Below, piece after piece: positions 1 to 5,658 of a stretch of 5,998 nucleotides of DNA. The stretch's first letter is position 1. The number at the start of each line of letters is the position of its first letter. Position numbers and translations under genes: made by a program. The notes beneath the pieces are model-generated. The model was not told where the DNA came from and made no database searches. It saw only the letters and a list, made by a program, of their open reading frames with translations. Origin of the DNA: Eubacterium sp. CAG:786 (GTDB lineage: Bacteria > Bacillota > Clostridia > Oscillospirales > Ruminococcaceae); the NCBI GenBank assembly GCA_000432175.1, contig HF989512.1:11479-17476 (forward strand), in the 5' to 3' direction.

Positions 1-1431
1 GAATACAGCGCAGCCATTCTCAGCGAAATGCTTGGTTCCGACGGAATTCAGGCTTCGCTCAGCGCTAATGTGGAACTCGACAGCAGTTTCGCGGAGGACC
101 TGAAAGATATGGCTTCATCTGCCGGCATGGACGAGGACGACTTTGACAAGCTGCTCAAGAGCATTTCGGAGCTGAAATTCACCGCTGCTGAAAAGTACGG
201 CAAGGACGCCATCGAATATTCGGCAAAGGTTTCCGTAGGCGGCGATAACCTCGGAGAAGCACAGGCGCGTTACGAAAAGGACGGCACCGCGACATTCATT
301 TTCCCGGGGATTACCAAAAAGGGTATCGAAGTTGAATTGCCCGAGCACACATGGGACGAGATTGAAAAGGAAGCCCCCAGGACCTTTGATTATTCGAAAT
401 TCGTTTCAAAGGTAAGCGAAAAGACCAGGAAGATATTTGATGGCTTCAAGTATGATTACGTCAACGAGAGCACCGAGGTAGGCGGCGTAGAGTTCAACGG
501 TGTGGCTTTCGAAGTTAAGCTTGATAATGAGGACGTGTATAAGCTTCTCGGCGCGGTGATCGAAGTGGCTCTTGAGGACGATGATTTTATCGAGTTTTAC
601 GCCCAGATGACCGGATACAGCGTTGACAGCACAAGGTACGATCTGGAGTCTTCGCTCGACAGCGTCAACTATAGAATAGAAAATGACGACTTCAACGATG
701 ACACATATCATGTAACGCTTTACATAAACAACGATAACTCCGTTGCCGGTGCAAGGTTCAAGTATAAGAGCGGGTATAATTCATCTGAAAATGTTGACGC
801 TTATCTTATCTCCAACGGCGTTGACAGCGCTGCTTCTTACAAGTACGGCAGCACGGAGTATTTCAGGCTGCGCGCCACTGGCAAGTCCGCTTCTGAGGGA
901 ACTGCGAAGCTTACTGTTACGACTCCGAATTATTACTATGGAGATCAGACATACTCCTTTAAGGTCGATTACAAGAACGTCGGACTTATGAGCGTTTTCG
1001 GCGCTCCCGGCATGAAGGGTGAATTCGAGGTCAGCGTTGACAGAGCGACTGCGGCTTCCATTTTCGGCGATGAATACGCGGGCAAGATAGCCGACGGCAG
1101 ACTGCTGTATTCCATTGTTCCCAGCGGAAAGGGCGCGAAGGTCACTGTTGGCGTTTCCCACGAGGATTACGGCAAGGCGAGCATTTCGCTGGATATCACG
1201 GAGGCTTCCGGAAATATCGCTCCCAAGCCGTCAGGAGATTACAAGCTCTATAACATCGACGATATCGACGAGGATTTCTATAACGACGTCATGGACGAAG
1301 TGGAAACCCATTTTGAGAAACTCGCGGATAATGACATCTTTGCAAAGATAATACTTGAGATGTTCAAAGGCAGTGTCAACAGTTATCCAATTGTAGATAA
1401 TTATGAACCATATGAGAATTATAGTTTCTGA
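1..1431 (+). CDS. Acidic hypothetical protein, 5'-partial (C-terminal 476 residues)
   Basis: The reading frame is open from the first base, so the gene begins upstream; the ATG at 28 has no convincing ribosome binding site and is probably internal. The visible part is rich in Asp, Glu, Ser, Tyr and Gly, has few cysteines and no hydrophobic segment long enough to span a membrane. It alternates short beta-strand-like stretches (for example residues about 75-115 and 155-175) with acidic helical ones such as the DEDDF region near residue 45 and the C-terminal part from residue about 415. The segment around residues 165-200 (FNGVAFEVKLDNEDV, then an acidic helix) resembles repeat units of clostridial surface lipoproteins of unknown function (DUF6583-like), but this is an impression from memory and not a match. 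A secreted or lipid-anchored protein is plausible; the signal peptide would lie outside the window. A strong terminator follows 20 nt after the stop, so it ends its transcription unit. The function is not recognised. Confidence 0.85.
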   Translation, partial: EYSAAILSEMLGSDGIQASLSANVELDSSFAEDLKDMASSAGMDEDDFDKLLKSISELKFTAAEKYGKDAIEYSAKVSVGGDNLGEAQARYEKDGTATFIFPGITKKGIEVELPEHTWDEIEKEAPRTFDYSKFVSKVSEKTRKIFDGFKYDYVNESTEVGGVEFNGVAFEVKLDNEDVYKLLGAVIEVALEDDDFIEFYAQMTGYSVDSTRYDLESSLDSVNYRIENDDFNDDTYHVTLYINNDNSVAGARFKYKSGYNSSENVDAYLISNGVDSAASYKYGSTEYFRLRATGKSASEGTAKLTVTTPNYYYGDQTYSFKVDYKNVGLMSVFGAPGMKGEFEVSVDRATAASIFGDEYAGKIADGRLLYSIVPSGKGAKVTVGVSHEDYGKASISLDITEASGNIAPKPSGDYKLYNIDDIDEDFYNDVMDEVETHFEKLADNDIFAKIILEMFKGSVNSYPIVDNYEPYENYSF

Positions 1432-1450
1432 ACAGCCGTAATGATAACAG

Positions 1451-1480
1451 AAAAAGGGCACAAATCCGTGCCCTTTTTTT
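1451..1480 (+). terminator. Intrinsic terminator after the acidic hypothetical gene
   Basis: GGGCAC (1456-1461) pairs with GTGCCC (1468-1473) around a 6-nt loop, and is followed by seven T (1474-1480). The preceding A-run (1451-1455) extends the stem by pairing with the T-run, so it may also work weakly on the opposite strand. It lies 20 nt after the stop at 1431 and separates this gene from the SLOG gene. Confidence 0.92.
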
Positions 1481-1501
1481 ATAAACTGCGTCATTTTTTG
1501 C

Positions 1502-1530
1502 TTGATTTTTCTTTCATAATATGCTAGAAT
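1502..1530 (+). promoter_or_regulatory. Sigma-A type promoter for the SLOG gene, extended -10
   Basis: TTGATT (1502-1507) is followed by a 17-nt spacer and TAGAAT (1525-1530). TG at 1522-1523, one base before the -10 box, makes it an extended -10 element. The expected start of transcription is about 1537, giving a short leader before the ribosome binding site AGGGAGG at 1546-1552. The promoter follows directly after the terminator, so the SLOG gene appears to be monocistronic. Confidence 0.72.
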
Positions 1531-1559
1531 ATATGTATTATTCACAGGGAGGAATAAAC

Positions 1560-2048
1560 ATGTACAGAGTTTCGTTTACGGGGTACCGTCCGCAGAAACT
1601 GCCGTTTTTCGGCGAGGACGACCCGATGTACGTTGACCTGATGGAAAGAATTTACGGGCAGATAGTCACACTTTATGAACATGGCGCGACTGAATTCTAC
1701 ACCGGTATGGCGCTTGGCGTGGACATGTGGTGTGCCGAGCTGGTGATGAAACTCCGCAGCGGGCACCCGGAGGTTCGTCTGACTGCGGTGCTCCCGTGCC
1801 GCACCCAGGAGGTAAAGTGGGGAGCGGCTGACCAGGAGCACTACCACGATATCCTGCGGCAATGCGACAAGGTGCTGTGCCTTTCCGAAACCTACACGAA
1901 AGACTGCATGCTCAACCGCAACAGGGCGCTGGTGGATCTGTGCGATATTCTCATAGCAGTGTTCGACGGCAAGCCGGGTGGCACGAAATTCACCGTGGAT
2001 TACGCCGCCAGGCGCGGAAGAAAGACGATAGTTATCCCTCCGATGTGA
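1560..2048 (+). CDS. SLOG family protein (DUF1273, YpsA-like), 162 aa
   Basis: This is a small cytoplasmic Rossmann-like protein of the SLOG superfamily, related to YpsA of Bacillus and more distantly to nucleotide-binding LOG/DprA folds. Visible motifs are TGYRP at residues 7-11 after the first strand, the glycine motif GMALGVDMWCAE at 49-60, LPC at 78-80, RNRALVDLCD at 120-129 and DGKPGGTKFT at 136-145, the last typical of the phosphate/nucleotide-binding loop. The length is full for the family, although YpsA itself is slightly longer. The ATG at 1560 is chosen because AGGGAGG (1546-1552) lies 7 nt upstream and the frame-matched ATG at 1521 falls in the promoter. YpsA has been linked to cell division in Bacillus; the ligand in this family is unknown, and neither neighbour gives a hint. 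It converges on ridA with a shared terminator. Confidence 0.9.
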   Translation: MYRVSFTGYRPQKLPFFGEDDPMYVDLMERIYGQIVTLYEHGATEFYTGMALGVDMWCAELVMKLRSGHPEVRLTAVLPCRTQEVKWGAADQEHYHDILRQCDKVLCLSETYTKDCMLNRNRALVDLCDILIAVFDGKPGGTKFTVDYAARRGRKTIVIPPM

Positions 2049-2055
2049 ACAGAAA

Positions 2056-2080
2056 AAGCCGCTGATTTTCGCAGCGGCTT
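2056..2080. terminator. Shared (bidirectional) terminator between the SLOG gene and ridA
   Basis: AAGCCGCTG (2056-2064) and CAGCGGCTT (2072-2080) form a perfect 9-bp stem with a 7-nt loop. On the minus strand it is followed directly by a T-rich tract (TTTTTCTG with the stem's own Ts), making it a good terminator for ilvA-ridA. On the plus strand the tract after it is weaker (CAGTGTTTGTTGTTTG), but it sits 7 nt after the SLOG stop and probably serves both convergent units. Confidence 0.85.
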
Positions 2081-2101
2081 CAGTGTTTGTTGTTTGTTGA
2101 A

Positions 2102-2473
2102 TTACAGTTCAGCGATGACTTCAACTTCGACAAGAGCGCCCTTGGGGAGGCTCAGTCCACCGACGCAGGAGCGTGCGGGCTTTGTGGTGAAGTACTCGCC
2201 GTAAACAGCGTTGAATGCAGCAAAATCGTTGATATCATGCAGGAAGCATGTGGTCTTGACTACCTTTGCAAGGTCAGAACCAGCCTCTGCAAGAACAGCC
2301 TTGAGGTTCTCGCATACCTGCTTGGACTGCGCTTCGATACCGCCCTCTGCAAGATTTCCGGTTGCGGGAACGATAGCTATCTGACCGGAGGTGTAAACCA
2401 TATTTCCTACGATCTTTGCCTGTGTGTAAGGACCGATGGCTGCGGGGGCATTGTTGGTGTGAACGTCTTTCAT
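2102..2473 (-). CDS. ridA: RidA family 2-iminobutanoate/2-iminopropanoate deaminase
   Basis: This is a 123-residue cytoplasmic protein of the RidA/YjgF/YER057c family, which forms trimers and hydrolyses the enamine/imine intermediates released by PLP-dependent dehydratases to 2-oxo acids and ammonia. Visible family marks are APAAIGPYTQA near the N-terminus (residues 9-19), YTSGQI at 27-32, NLKAVLAEAG at 56-65, and PARSCV at 99-104. Arg101 corresponds to the substrate-binding Arg105 of E. coli RidA. VEVEVIAEL closes the protein, with Glu116 at the position of E. coli Glu120. Length is normal. The ATG is preceded by AAGGAG at 2486-2481, 7 nt upstream. It starts 18 nt after the ilvA stop with no promoter between them, so the two genes are cotranscribed. 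The context points to clearing 2-aminocrotonate made by the neighbouring threonine ammonia-lyase. Confidence 0.96.
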   Translation of the reverse strand: MKDVHTNNAPAAIGPYTQAKIVGNMVYTSGQIAIVPATGNLAEGGIEAQSKQVCENLKAVLAEAGSDLAKVVKTTCFLHDINDFAAFNAVYGEYFTTKPARSCVGGLSLPKGALVEVEVIAEL

Positions 2474-2491
2474 AGTAGTTCTCCTTTTCGA

Positions 2492-3685
2492 TTAGTCGAT
2501 TATCTTGAAACCGGCCTCTGTAAGAGCCGTTCTGATCTGGTTGAGGTGCTCGAAGTTCCTTGTTTCCATCTCGATACGCAGGTAGCAGCCGTTGATATCG
2601 GAATTGCCCACATGTTCGTGATGAACGCCGACAACGTTGCCGCCGAGTTCTGCTATCACCTTGGAAACGCCAAGCAGCTGACCGGGCTTGTCCATAAGCT
2701 CGATGTTGAGCAGCGCGGTTCTGCCGGACTTGACAAGACCGCGGTGAATGACGCGGGAGAGGATAGTAACGTCGATATTACCGCCAGAAACCAGGCATAC
2801 GACCTTCTTGCCCTTTACAGGTATCTTGTTGAACATTGTCGCAGCAACGGAAACTGCGCCCGCGCCCTCGGAAATAAGCTTCTGCTGTTCGATGAGCGCG
2901 AGGATAGCGGCTGCGATCTCGTCGTCGGTGACTGTAACTATCTCATCAACATACTTGCTGCAGATGTCGAAAGTGTGCTGACCGGGTTCCTTGACTTTTA
3001 TACCGTCGGCAATGGTCGAAACATTGTCAAGGCGCTCTATCTTGCCGTCTCTAACGGAATTGAACATGCTGGGTGCGCCGGCAGCCTGAACGCCGTAAAC
3101 CTTGATGTTCGGGTTGAGCTGCTTTATCGTGAATGCCACACCGGAGATAAGTCCGCCGCCGCCGATAGGAACAACTACAGCGTCAACGTCGGGAAGCTGC
3201 TCAAGTACCTCAAGACCGATGGTTCCCTGACCTGCGATAACGTCCTCGTCGTCGAACGGGTGAATGAACGTGTATCCCTTCTCGTCGCGCAGCTGCAGTG
3301 CCTTTGCGTATGCGTCGTCGTAAACGCCCTCTACCAGACATACCTCAGCGCCATATGACTTGGTAGCCTCAACCTTGGAGATGGGCGCGCCGTCCGGCAG
3401 GCAGATAAGGGATTTGATGCCAGCCCTGGAAGCGGCCAGAGCAACGCCCTGTGCGTGGTTTCCTGCGGAGCAGGCGATGACGCCCTTTGCCTTTTCCTCA
3501 TCGCTCAGCTGGGAGATCTTGAAGTACGCGCCGCGCACCTTGAACGAACCAGTAACCTGCAGGTTCTCAGTCTTGAGATATACCTCGCAGTCCTTGTTGA
3601 TGTTGGGGGCCTTGATGAGGTCTGTTTCCCTTATAACTTCCTTGAGAACGTGGGACGCCTTGTAAACCTTGTCTAATGTCATCAT
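2492..3685 (-). CDS. ilvA: Threonine ammonia-lyase (threonine dehydratase), PLP-dependent, one ACT domain
   Basis: This 397-residue enzyme converts L-threonine to 2-oxobutyrate and ammonia, the entry step of isoleucine synthesis. The N-terminal fold-type II PLP domain spans about residues 1-320. It has GSFKVRGA at 46-53 (Lys49 is the Schiff-base lysine), SAGNHAQG at 73-80 (cofactor contact), the phosphate-binding loop GGGGLISG at 175-182, and SGGNID at 300-305. A single ACT domain follows (about 325-396, LLNIELMDKPGQLLGVSKVI), as in the roughly 400-aa form of the family (TIGR01127 type), and is the likely effector-binding site. Two adjacent ATGs exist; the first (3685) is preferred because AGGAGGAG (3700-3693) lies 7 nt upstream. 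It leads the ilvA-ridA operon. A long leader with T-box features and an AUC specifier candidate supports a biosynthetic role rather than the catabolic TdcB role. Confidence 0.95.
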   Translation of the reverse strand: MMTLDKVYKASHVLKEVIRETDLIKAPNINKDCEVYLKTENLQVTGSFKVRGAYFKISQLSDEEKAKGVIACSAGNHAQGVALAASRAGIKSLICLPDGAPISKVEATKSYGAEVCLVEGVYDDAYAKALQLRDEKGYTFIHPFDDEDVIAGQGTIGLEVLEQLPDVDAVVVPIGGGGLISGVAFTIKQLNPNIKVYGVQAAGAPSMFNSVRDGKIERLDNVSTIADGIKVKEPGQHTFDICSKYVDEIVTVTDDEIAAAILALIEQQKLISEGAGAVSVAATMFNKIPVKGKKVVCLVSGGNIDVTILSRVIHRGLVKSGRTALLNIELMDKPGQLLGVSKVIAELGGNVVGVHHEHVGNSDINGCYLRIEMETRNFEHLNQIRTALTEAGFKIID

Positions 3686-3750
3686 AATAAAACTCCTCCT
3701 GCCGTCTTGCGGCTTGAATTTTCCGGCTTTGCGGGTGCAGAGGAGCAGCT

Positions 3751-3790
3751 AAAACAGAAAATGCCCTCTTTACGGGTGGTAAGAGGGCAT
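3751..3790 (-). terminator. Regulatory (attenuator) terminator at the end of the ilvA leader
   Basis: On the minus strand ATGCCCTCT (3790-3782) pairs with AGAGGGCAT (3769-3761), extended by inner pairs with one bulge around the loop CACCC, and is followed by TTTCTGTTTT (3760-3751). It ends 65 nt before the ilvA start, with no other gene between, so it is an attenuator rather than a gene-end terminator. A competing fold pairs AGAG (3814-3811) with CTCT (3785-3782) and GGC (3801-3799) with GCC (3788-3786), which would break the terminator's left arm and could serve as an antiterminator. Confidence 0.85.
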
Positions 3791-4038
3791 AGTATAAAGC
3801 CAAAATCAGCCTCTGTACATCCATCAATGCACTTCCCTTTAACGGTGGAAATCCGTACAAACTTACCGGCGGTGGAACGTACCGTGTTCAGTTCATCTGC
3901 TACGGGCGGATCGTATACGAGCGCTTTACTGCCTTGCACCTGACGGCAGCTCTCTGAAAAAGTCGGCTTCGGATACGGCGCGGAAACGCACCCATCAACG
4001 CATTTGTTTGATTTGCTATACGGAGTATCTCTCCGTAC
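3751..4038 (-). ncRNA. T-box-like leader of ilvA-ridA, isoleucine (AUC) specifier candidate
   Basis: This is the untranslated leader between the promoter and ilvA. A 5' hairpin ACGGAG/CTCCGT (4036-4020) comes first. A Stem I candidate follows: basal GTT/AAC (3999-3997 with 3893-3891), ATGGGTG/CGCCCGT (3995-3989 with 3908-3902), CGTAT/ATACG (3977-3973 with 3916-3912), CGaAGC/GCTCG above it, and an apex CTGCC/GGCAG (3949-3945 with 3933-3929). The apex is preceded by AGAGAG and has the loop GTCAGGTGCAA, closely like the T-box distal loop. AUC (3911-3909) lies opposite the specifier loop, fitting isoleucine and ilvA. The ACCGTTAAAGGG stretch (3846-3835) resembles the segment after Stem I in clostridial T-boxes. 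GTGCAT/ATGTAC (3832-3827 with 3820-3815) could be Stem III. The canonical AGGGTGGNACCGCG sequence was not found, so the tRNA acceptor-binding part is unusual or the assignment is incomplete. Confidence 0.66.
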
Positions 4039-4044
4039 AAATGA

Positions 4045-4073
4045 ATTATACACCCAACATGCAGATTTGTCAA
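4045..4073 (-). promoter_or_regulatory. Perfect consensus promoter of the ilvA-ridA operon
   Basis: Reading the minus strand, TTGACA (4073-4068), a 17-nt spacer and TATAAT (4050-4045) match the sigma-A/sigma-70 consensus in all twelve bases. Transcription is expected to begin near 4038. The -35 box begins 9 bp past the MATE stop codon, so ilvA is transcribed on its own as well as by any read-through. A promoter of full strength before a leader with a terminator fits control by attenuation rather than at initiation. Confidence 0.9.
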
Positions 4074-4093
4074 GTGTTTTTTTATAAATCTGC
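4061..4093. repeat. 8-bp inverted repeat flanking the ilvA -35 box
   Basis: GCAGATTT (4061-4068) and AAATCTGC (4086-4093) are perfect inverted copies 17 bp apart. One arm lies in the last codons of the MATE gene; the other overlaps the last base of the ilvA -35 hexamer and the start of its spacer. It could be an operator or a weak hairpin; no T-run follows on the minus strand, so it is not a normal terminator for the MATE gene, for which none was found. Confidence 0.5.
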
Positions 4094-5425
4094 CTTTTTT
4101 GTGCGGGAAACAGCTTTTCGCCAGATAATGAACGAGATTGCCGCAGTGACAAGTTCCGTCACCCAGAATGCATTCCAAACCCCGTCGGGACCGAATGGGC
4201 GGCTCAGTAGGAACGCAGCAGGCACGATTATCACCAGATATCTGCACAGCGATATCACAAGCGACGGAACGCCCTTTCCAAGACCCTCCAGCGCCCCTGA
4301 GGAAGTCACCGACACAGCCGACACCACAAATCCCGCGCTTATTATGCGCAGCGCGCTTTCGCCGGCGAGAATTGCCTGTGGGTCGGTGGTGAACAGTCCC
4401 ATGAGTTCCCGGGGTATCGCAAGGCATATCACAGTTCCGATGACCATGATGCCGCAGCTGAGTACCAGGACCAGCCGGTAAAGCTGTTCCACGCGCCTGT
4501 ATTCCCCGGCGCCGTAGTTGTAGCCCACCAGCGGGCGCATGCCCTGTATCATTCCGTTTGCGGTGAGGTACAGGAACGTCTGCAGCTTGTAGTAAATTCC
4601 CAGCGTGAGAATATACACTTCGCCGAATTCCGCGAGTATCGCGTTCAGCGCGGAGATAAGCAGCGACGGCAGCGCGAGGTTCAGCGCCGCGGGGATTCCC
4701 ACGGAATAAAGACGGGCGGCAGTTTTCCTGTCAGGCAGGAAAAGTTCGCGACGGACGCGCACCCCTATCGGGTGCCGGAAGTATACAACGATATAGAACG
4801 ACATCAGCACCGTCTGCCCGATGCCGGAAGCCAGCGCCGCGCCCTCTATCCCCATTTCAGGGAAGCCTATGCCGAATATCATCAGCGGGTCGAGGATTAT
4901 GTTCGTGACGCAGCCCGCAAGCAGGGCAAGCATTGATATCTTCATCTGCCCGACTGCCTGGAATATCTTTTCGAAAGCCATTCCAAGGTTGATTATCAGC
5001 GTGAACGAGAATGCAACGTTGGAATAACGCACGCCCATATCGATGACATTCTGCGAGGAAGTGAACATTCCCAGGAACGACGGCATGATAAGGATACTTG
5101 CCGTCGTAAGAACAACGCTGTGGATCACCGCGAAGAAAATTCCCTGAGAAGTCGCGCGGTCAGCCTTTTCACGTTCCCCGGCGCCGTTGAAGAACGCTAT
5201 GACCGCATTGATACCCACGCCGAAACCTATCCCGACGGCGTTTATAAGGTTCTGCACCGGGAACACCAGCGAGAGCGCAGTCATGGCGTCGTCGCTTATT
5301 TTCGCGACAAAAAAGCTGTCAACGATGTTGTACAGGGAGTTCACCAGCATTGACAGCACCATCGGCAGCGCCATGGACATCAGCAGCGGGAACACCGGTT
5401 TTTCTTTCATGAATTCAGAATTCAT
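4082..5425 (-). CDS. MATE family efflux transporter, 447 aa
   Basis: This is an inner-membrane multidrug/toxic compound extrusion transporter (MepA/NorM/DinF superfamily, MatE domain twice), normally a cation-driven antiporter. The length and about twelve hydrophobic segments are typical. Family features include the first segment PLLMSMALPMVLSMLVNSLY with an Asp in NIVDSFFV (residues 33-40), FQAVGQMKIS at 155-164, NIILDPLMIFG at 175-185, and the second-half signature from about 291, GMRPLVGYNYGAGEYRR (295-311), plus ALEGLGKGVPSL at 378-389. The C-terminus is short and basic (RTKKADL). The start at 5425 is chosen because TGGAGG (5435-5430) lies just upstream and the protein then begins at the family's usual place. 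The spacing is short (4 nt), and the frame-matched start 70 codons earlier would lie upstream of the promoter. The substrate cannot be told from sequence. It is divergent from the HemC-like gene. Confidence 0.94.
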   Translation of the reverse strand: MNSEFMKEKPVFPLLMSMALPMVLSMLVNSLYNIVDSFFVAKISDDAMTALSLVFPVQNLINAVGIGFGVGINAVIAFFNGAGEREKADRATSQGIFFAVIHSVVLTTASILIMPSFLGMFTSSQNVIDMGVRYSNVAFSFTLIINLGMAFEKIFQAVGQMKISMLALLAGCVTNIILDPLMIFGIGFPEMGIEGAALASGIGQTVLMSFYIVVYFRHPIGVRVRRELFLPDRKTAARLYSVGIPAALNLALPSLLISALNAILAEFGEVYILTLGIYYKLQTFLYLTANGMIQGMRPLVGYNYGAGEYRRVEQLYRLVLVLSCGIMVIGTVICLAIPRELMGLFTTDPQAILAGESALRIISAGFVVSAVSVTSSGALEGLGKGVPSLVISLCRYLVIIVPAAFLLSRPFGPDGVWNAFWVTELVTAAISFIIWRKAVSRTKKADL

Positions 5426-5458
5426 TAGACCTCCAAATCTATTCCGGACAGTAAAATA

Positions 5459-5485
5459 GCCACACGACCGTTGATGTCGTGTGGC
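5459..5485 (-). promoter_or_regulatory. 10-bp hairpin in the MATE gene leader (possible attenuator)
   Basis: GCCACACGAC (5459-5468) and GTCGTGTGGC (5476-5485) form a perfect 10-bp stem with a 7-nt loop. On the minus strand it is followed by TATTTTACTG, a short and interrupted T tract, 33 nt before the MATE start codon and just upstream of the ribosome binding site. It is terminator-like but weak. The palindrome TCCGGA occurs on both sides (5443-5448 and 5502-5507), so the two copies could pair as an outer stem. No known riboswitch class was recognised. Confidence 0.6.
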
Positions 5486-5534
5486 GAAAAGGTGATCAGA
5501 TCCGGAAAAATCCACATAATAATTTTCGATAATG

Positions 5535-5563
5535 ATTATATCATAGTTTAGCAGAAATGTCAA
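5535..5563 (-). promoter_or_regulatory. Perfect consensus promoter of the MATE gene
   Basis: On the minus strand TTGACA (5563-5558), a 17-nt spacer and TATAAT (5540-5535) match the consensus fully, and TG one base before the -10 box (spacer end TGA) adds an extended -10. Transcription should begin near 5528, leaving a leader of about 100 nt before the start codon. The -35 box is 8 bp from that of the divergent HemC-like gene. Confidence 0.9.
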
Positions 5564-5571
5564 GCGCCCGG

Positions 5572-5600
5572 TTGACTTTTGGAGCGGTCTGATGTATAAT
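5572..5600 (+). promoter_or_regulatory. Near-consensus promoter of the HemC-like gene
   Basis: TTGACT (5572-5577), a 17-nt spacer and TATAAT (5595-5600) match eleven of twelve consensus bases. Transcription should begin near 5607, about 52 nt before the start codon. It is back to back with the MATE promoter. Confidence 0.88.
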
Positions 5601-5614
5601 AGACGCACATACAC

Positions 5615-5640
5615 CGGCTGCGCAGGGTACTGCAAAGCCG
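5615..5640 (+). promoter_or_regulatory. Stem-loop in the 5' leader of the HemC-like gene
   Basis: CGGCT (5615-5619) pairs with AGCCG (5636-5640), then a 2x2 internal loop, then GCAG (5622-5625) with CTGC (5630-5633) closed by the tetraloop GGTA. It begins about 8 nt after the predicted transcription start and ends 8 nt before the GGAG ribosome binding site. It may stabilise the message or tune translation; no ligand-binding class was recognised, and the leader is too short for a cobalamin riboswitch. Confidence 0.5.
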
Positions 5641-5658
5641 ACCGGAACGGAGAAAGAC

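Noticed and set aside
1521..1559. Earlier start for the SLOG protein at 1521
   Set aside because: The ATG at 1521 overlaps the extended -10 promoter element; the 1560 start has AGGGAGG 7 nt upstream and begins at the family's first strand.
2087..3358. 423-codon open frame on the plus strand
   Set aside because: It lies antisense to ilvA and ridA, has no ribosome binding site, and its translation is unlike any family, whereas the minus-strand frames are clear RidA and IlvA.
3770..3782. GGGTGGTA on the plus strand in the attenuator loop
   Set aside because: It is only the complement of the terminator loop and lacks the ACCGCG half; no plus-strand leader is supported here.
3869..3887. T-box-like string on the plus strand (GCGGTGGAACGTACCGTG)
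   Set aside because: It reads away from ilvA, is interrupted relative to the consensus, and no plus-strand gene or terminator follows it.
3978..3993. Partial T-box-like string on the minus strand (GGGTGCGTTTCCGCG)
   Set aside because: It is near the 5' end of the leader, has the wrong internal spacing for AGGGTGGNACCGCG, and its bases fit the lower part of Stem I.
3682..4427. Open frames of 156 and 175 codons on the minus strand across the ilvA leader and MATE end
   Set aside because: They run through the promoter, the structured leader and the terminator; no start signals and no family resemblance.
5426..5635. Extended N-terminus of the MATE gene (start at 5635)
   Set aside because: It would begin upstream of the gene's own promoter and translate the hairpin leader; MATE homology starts at about 5425 with a ribosome binding site.
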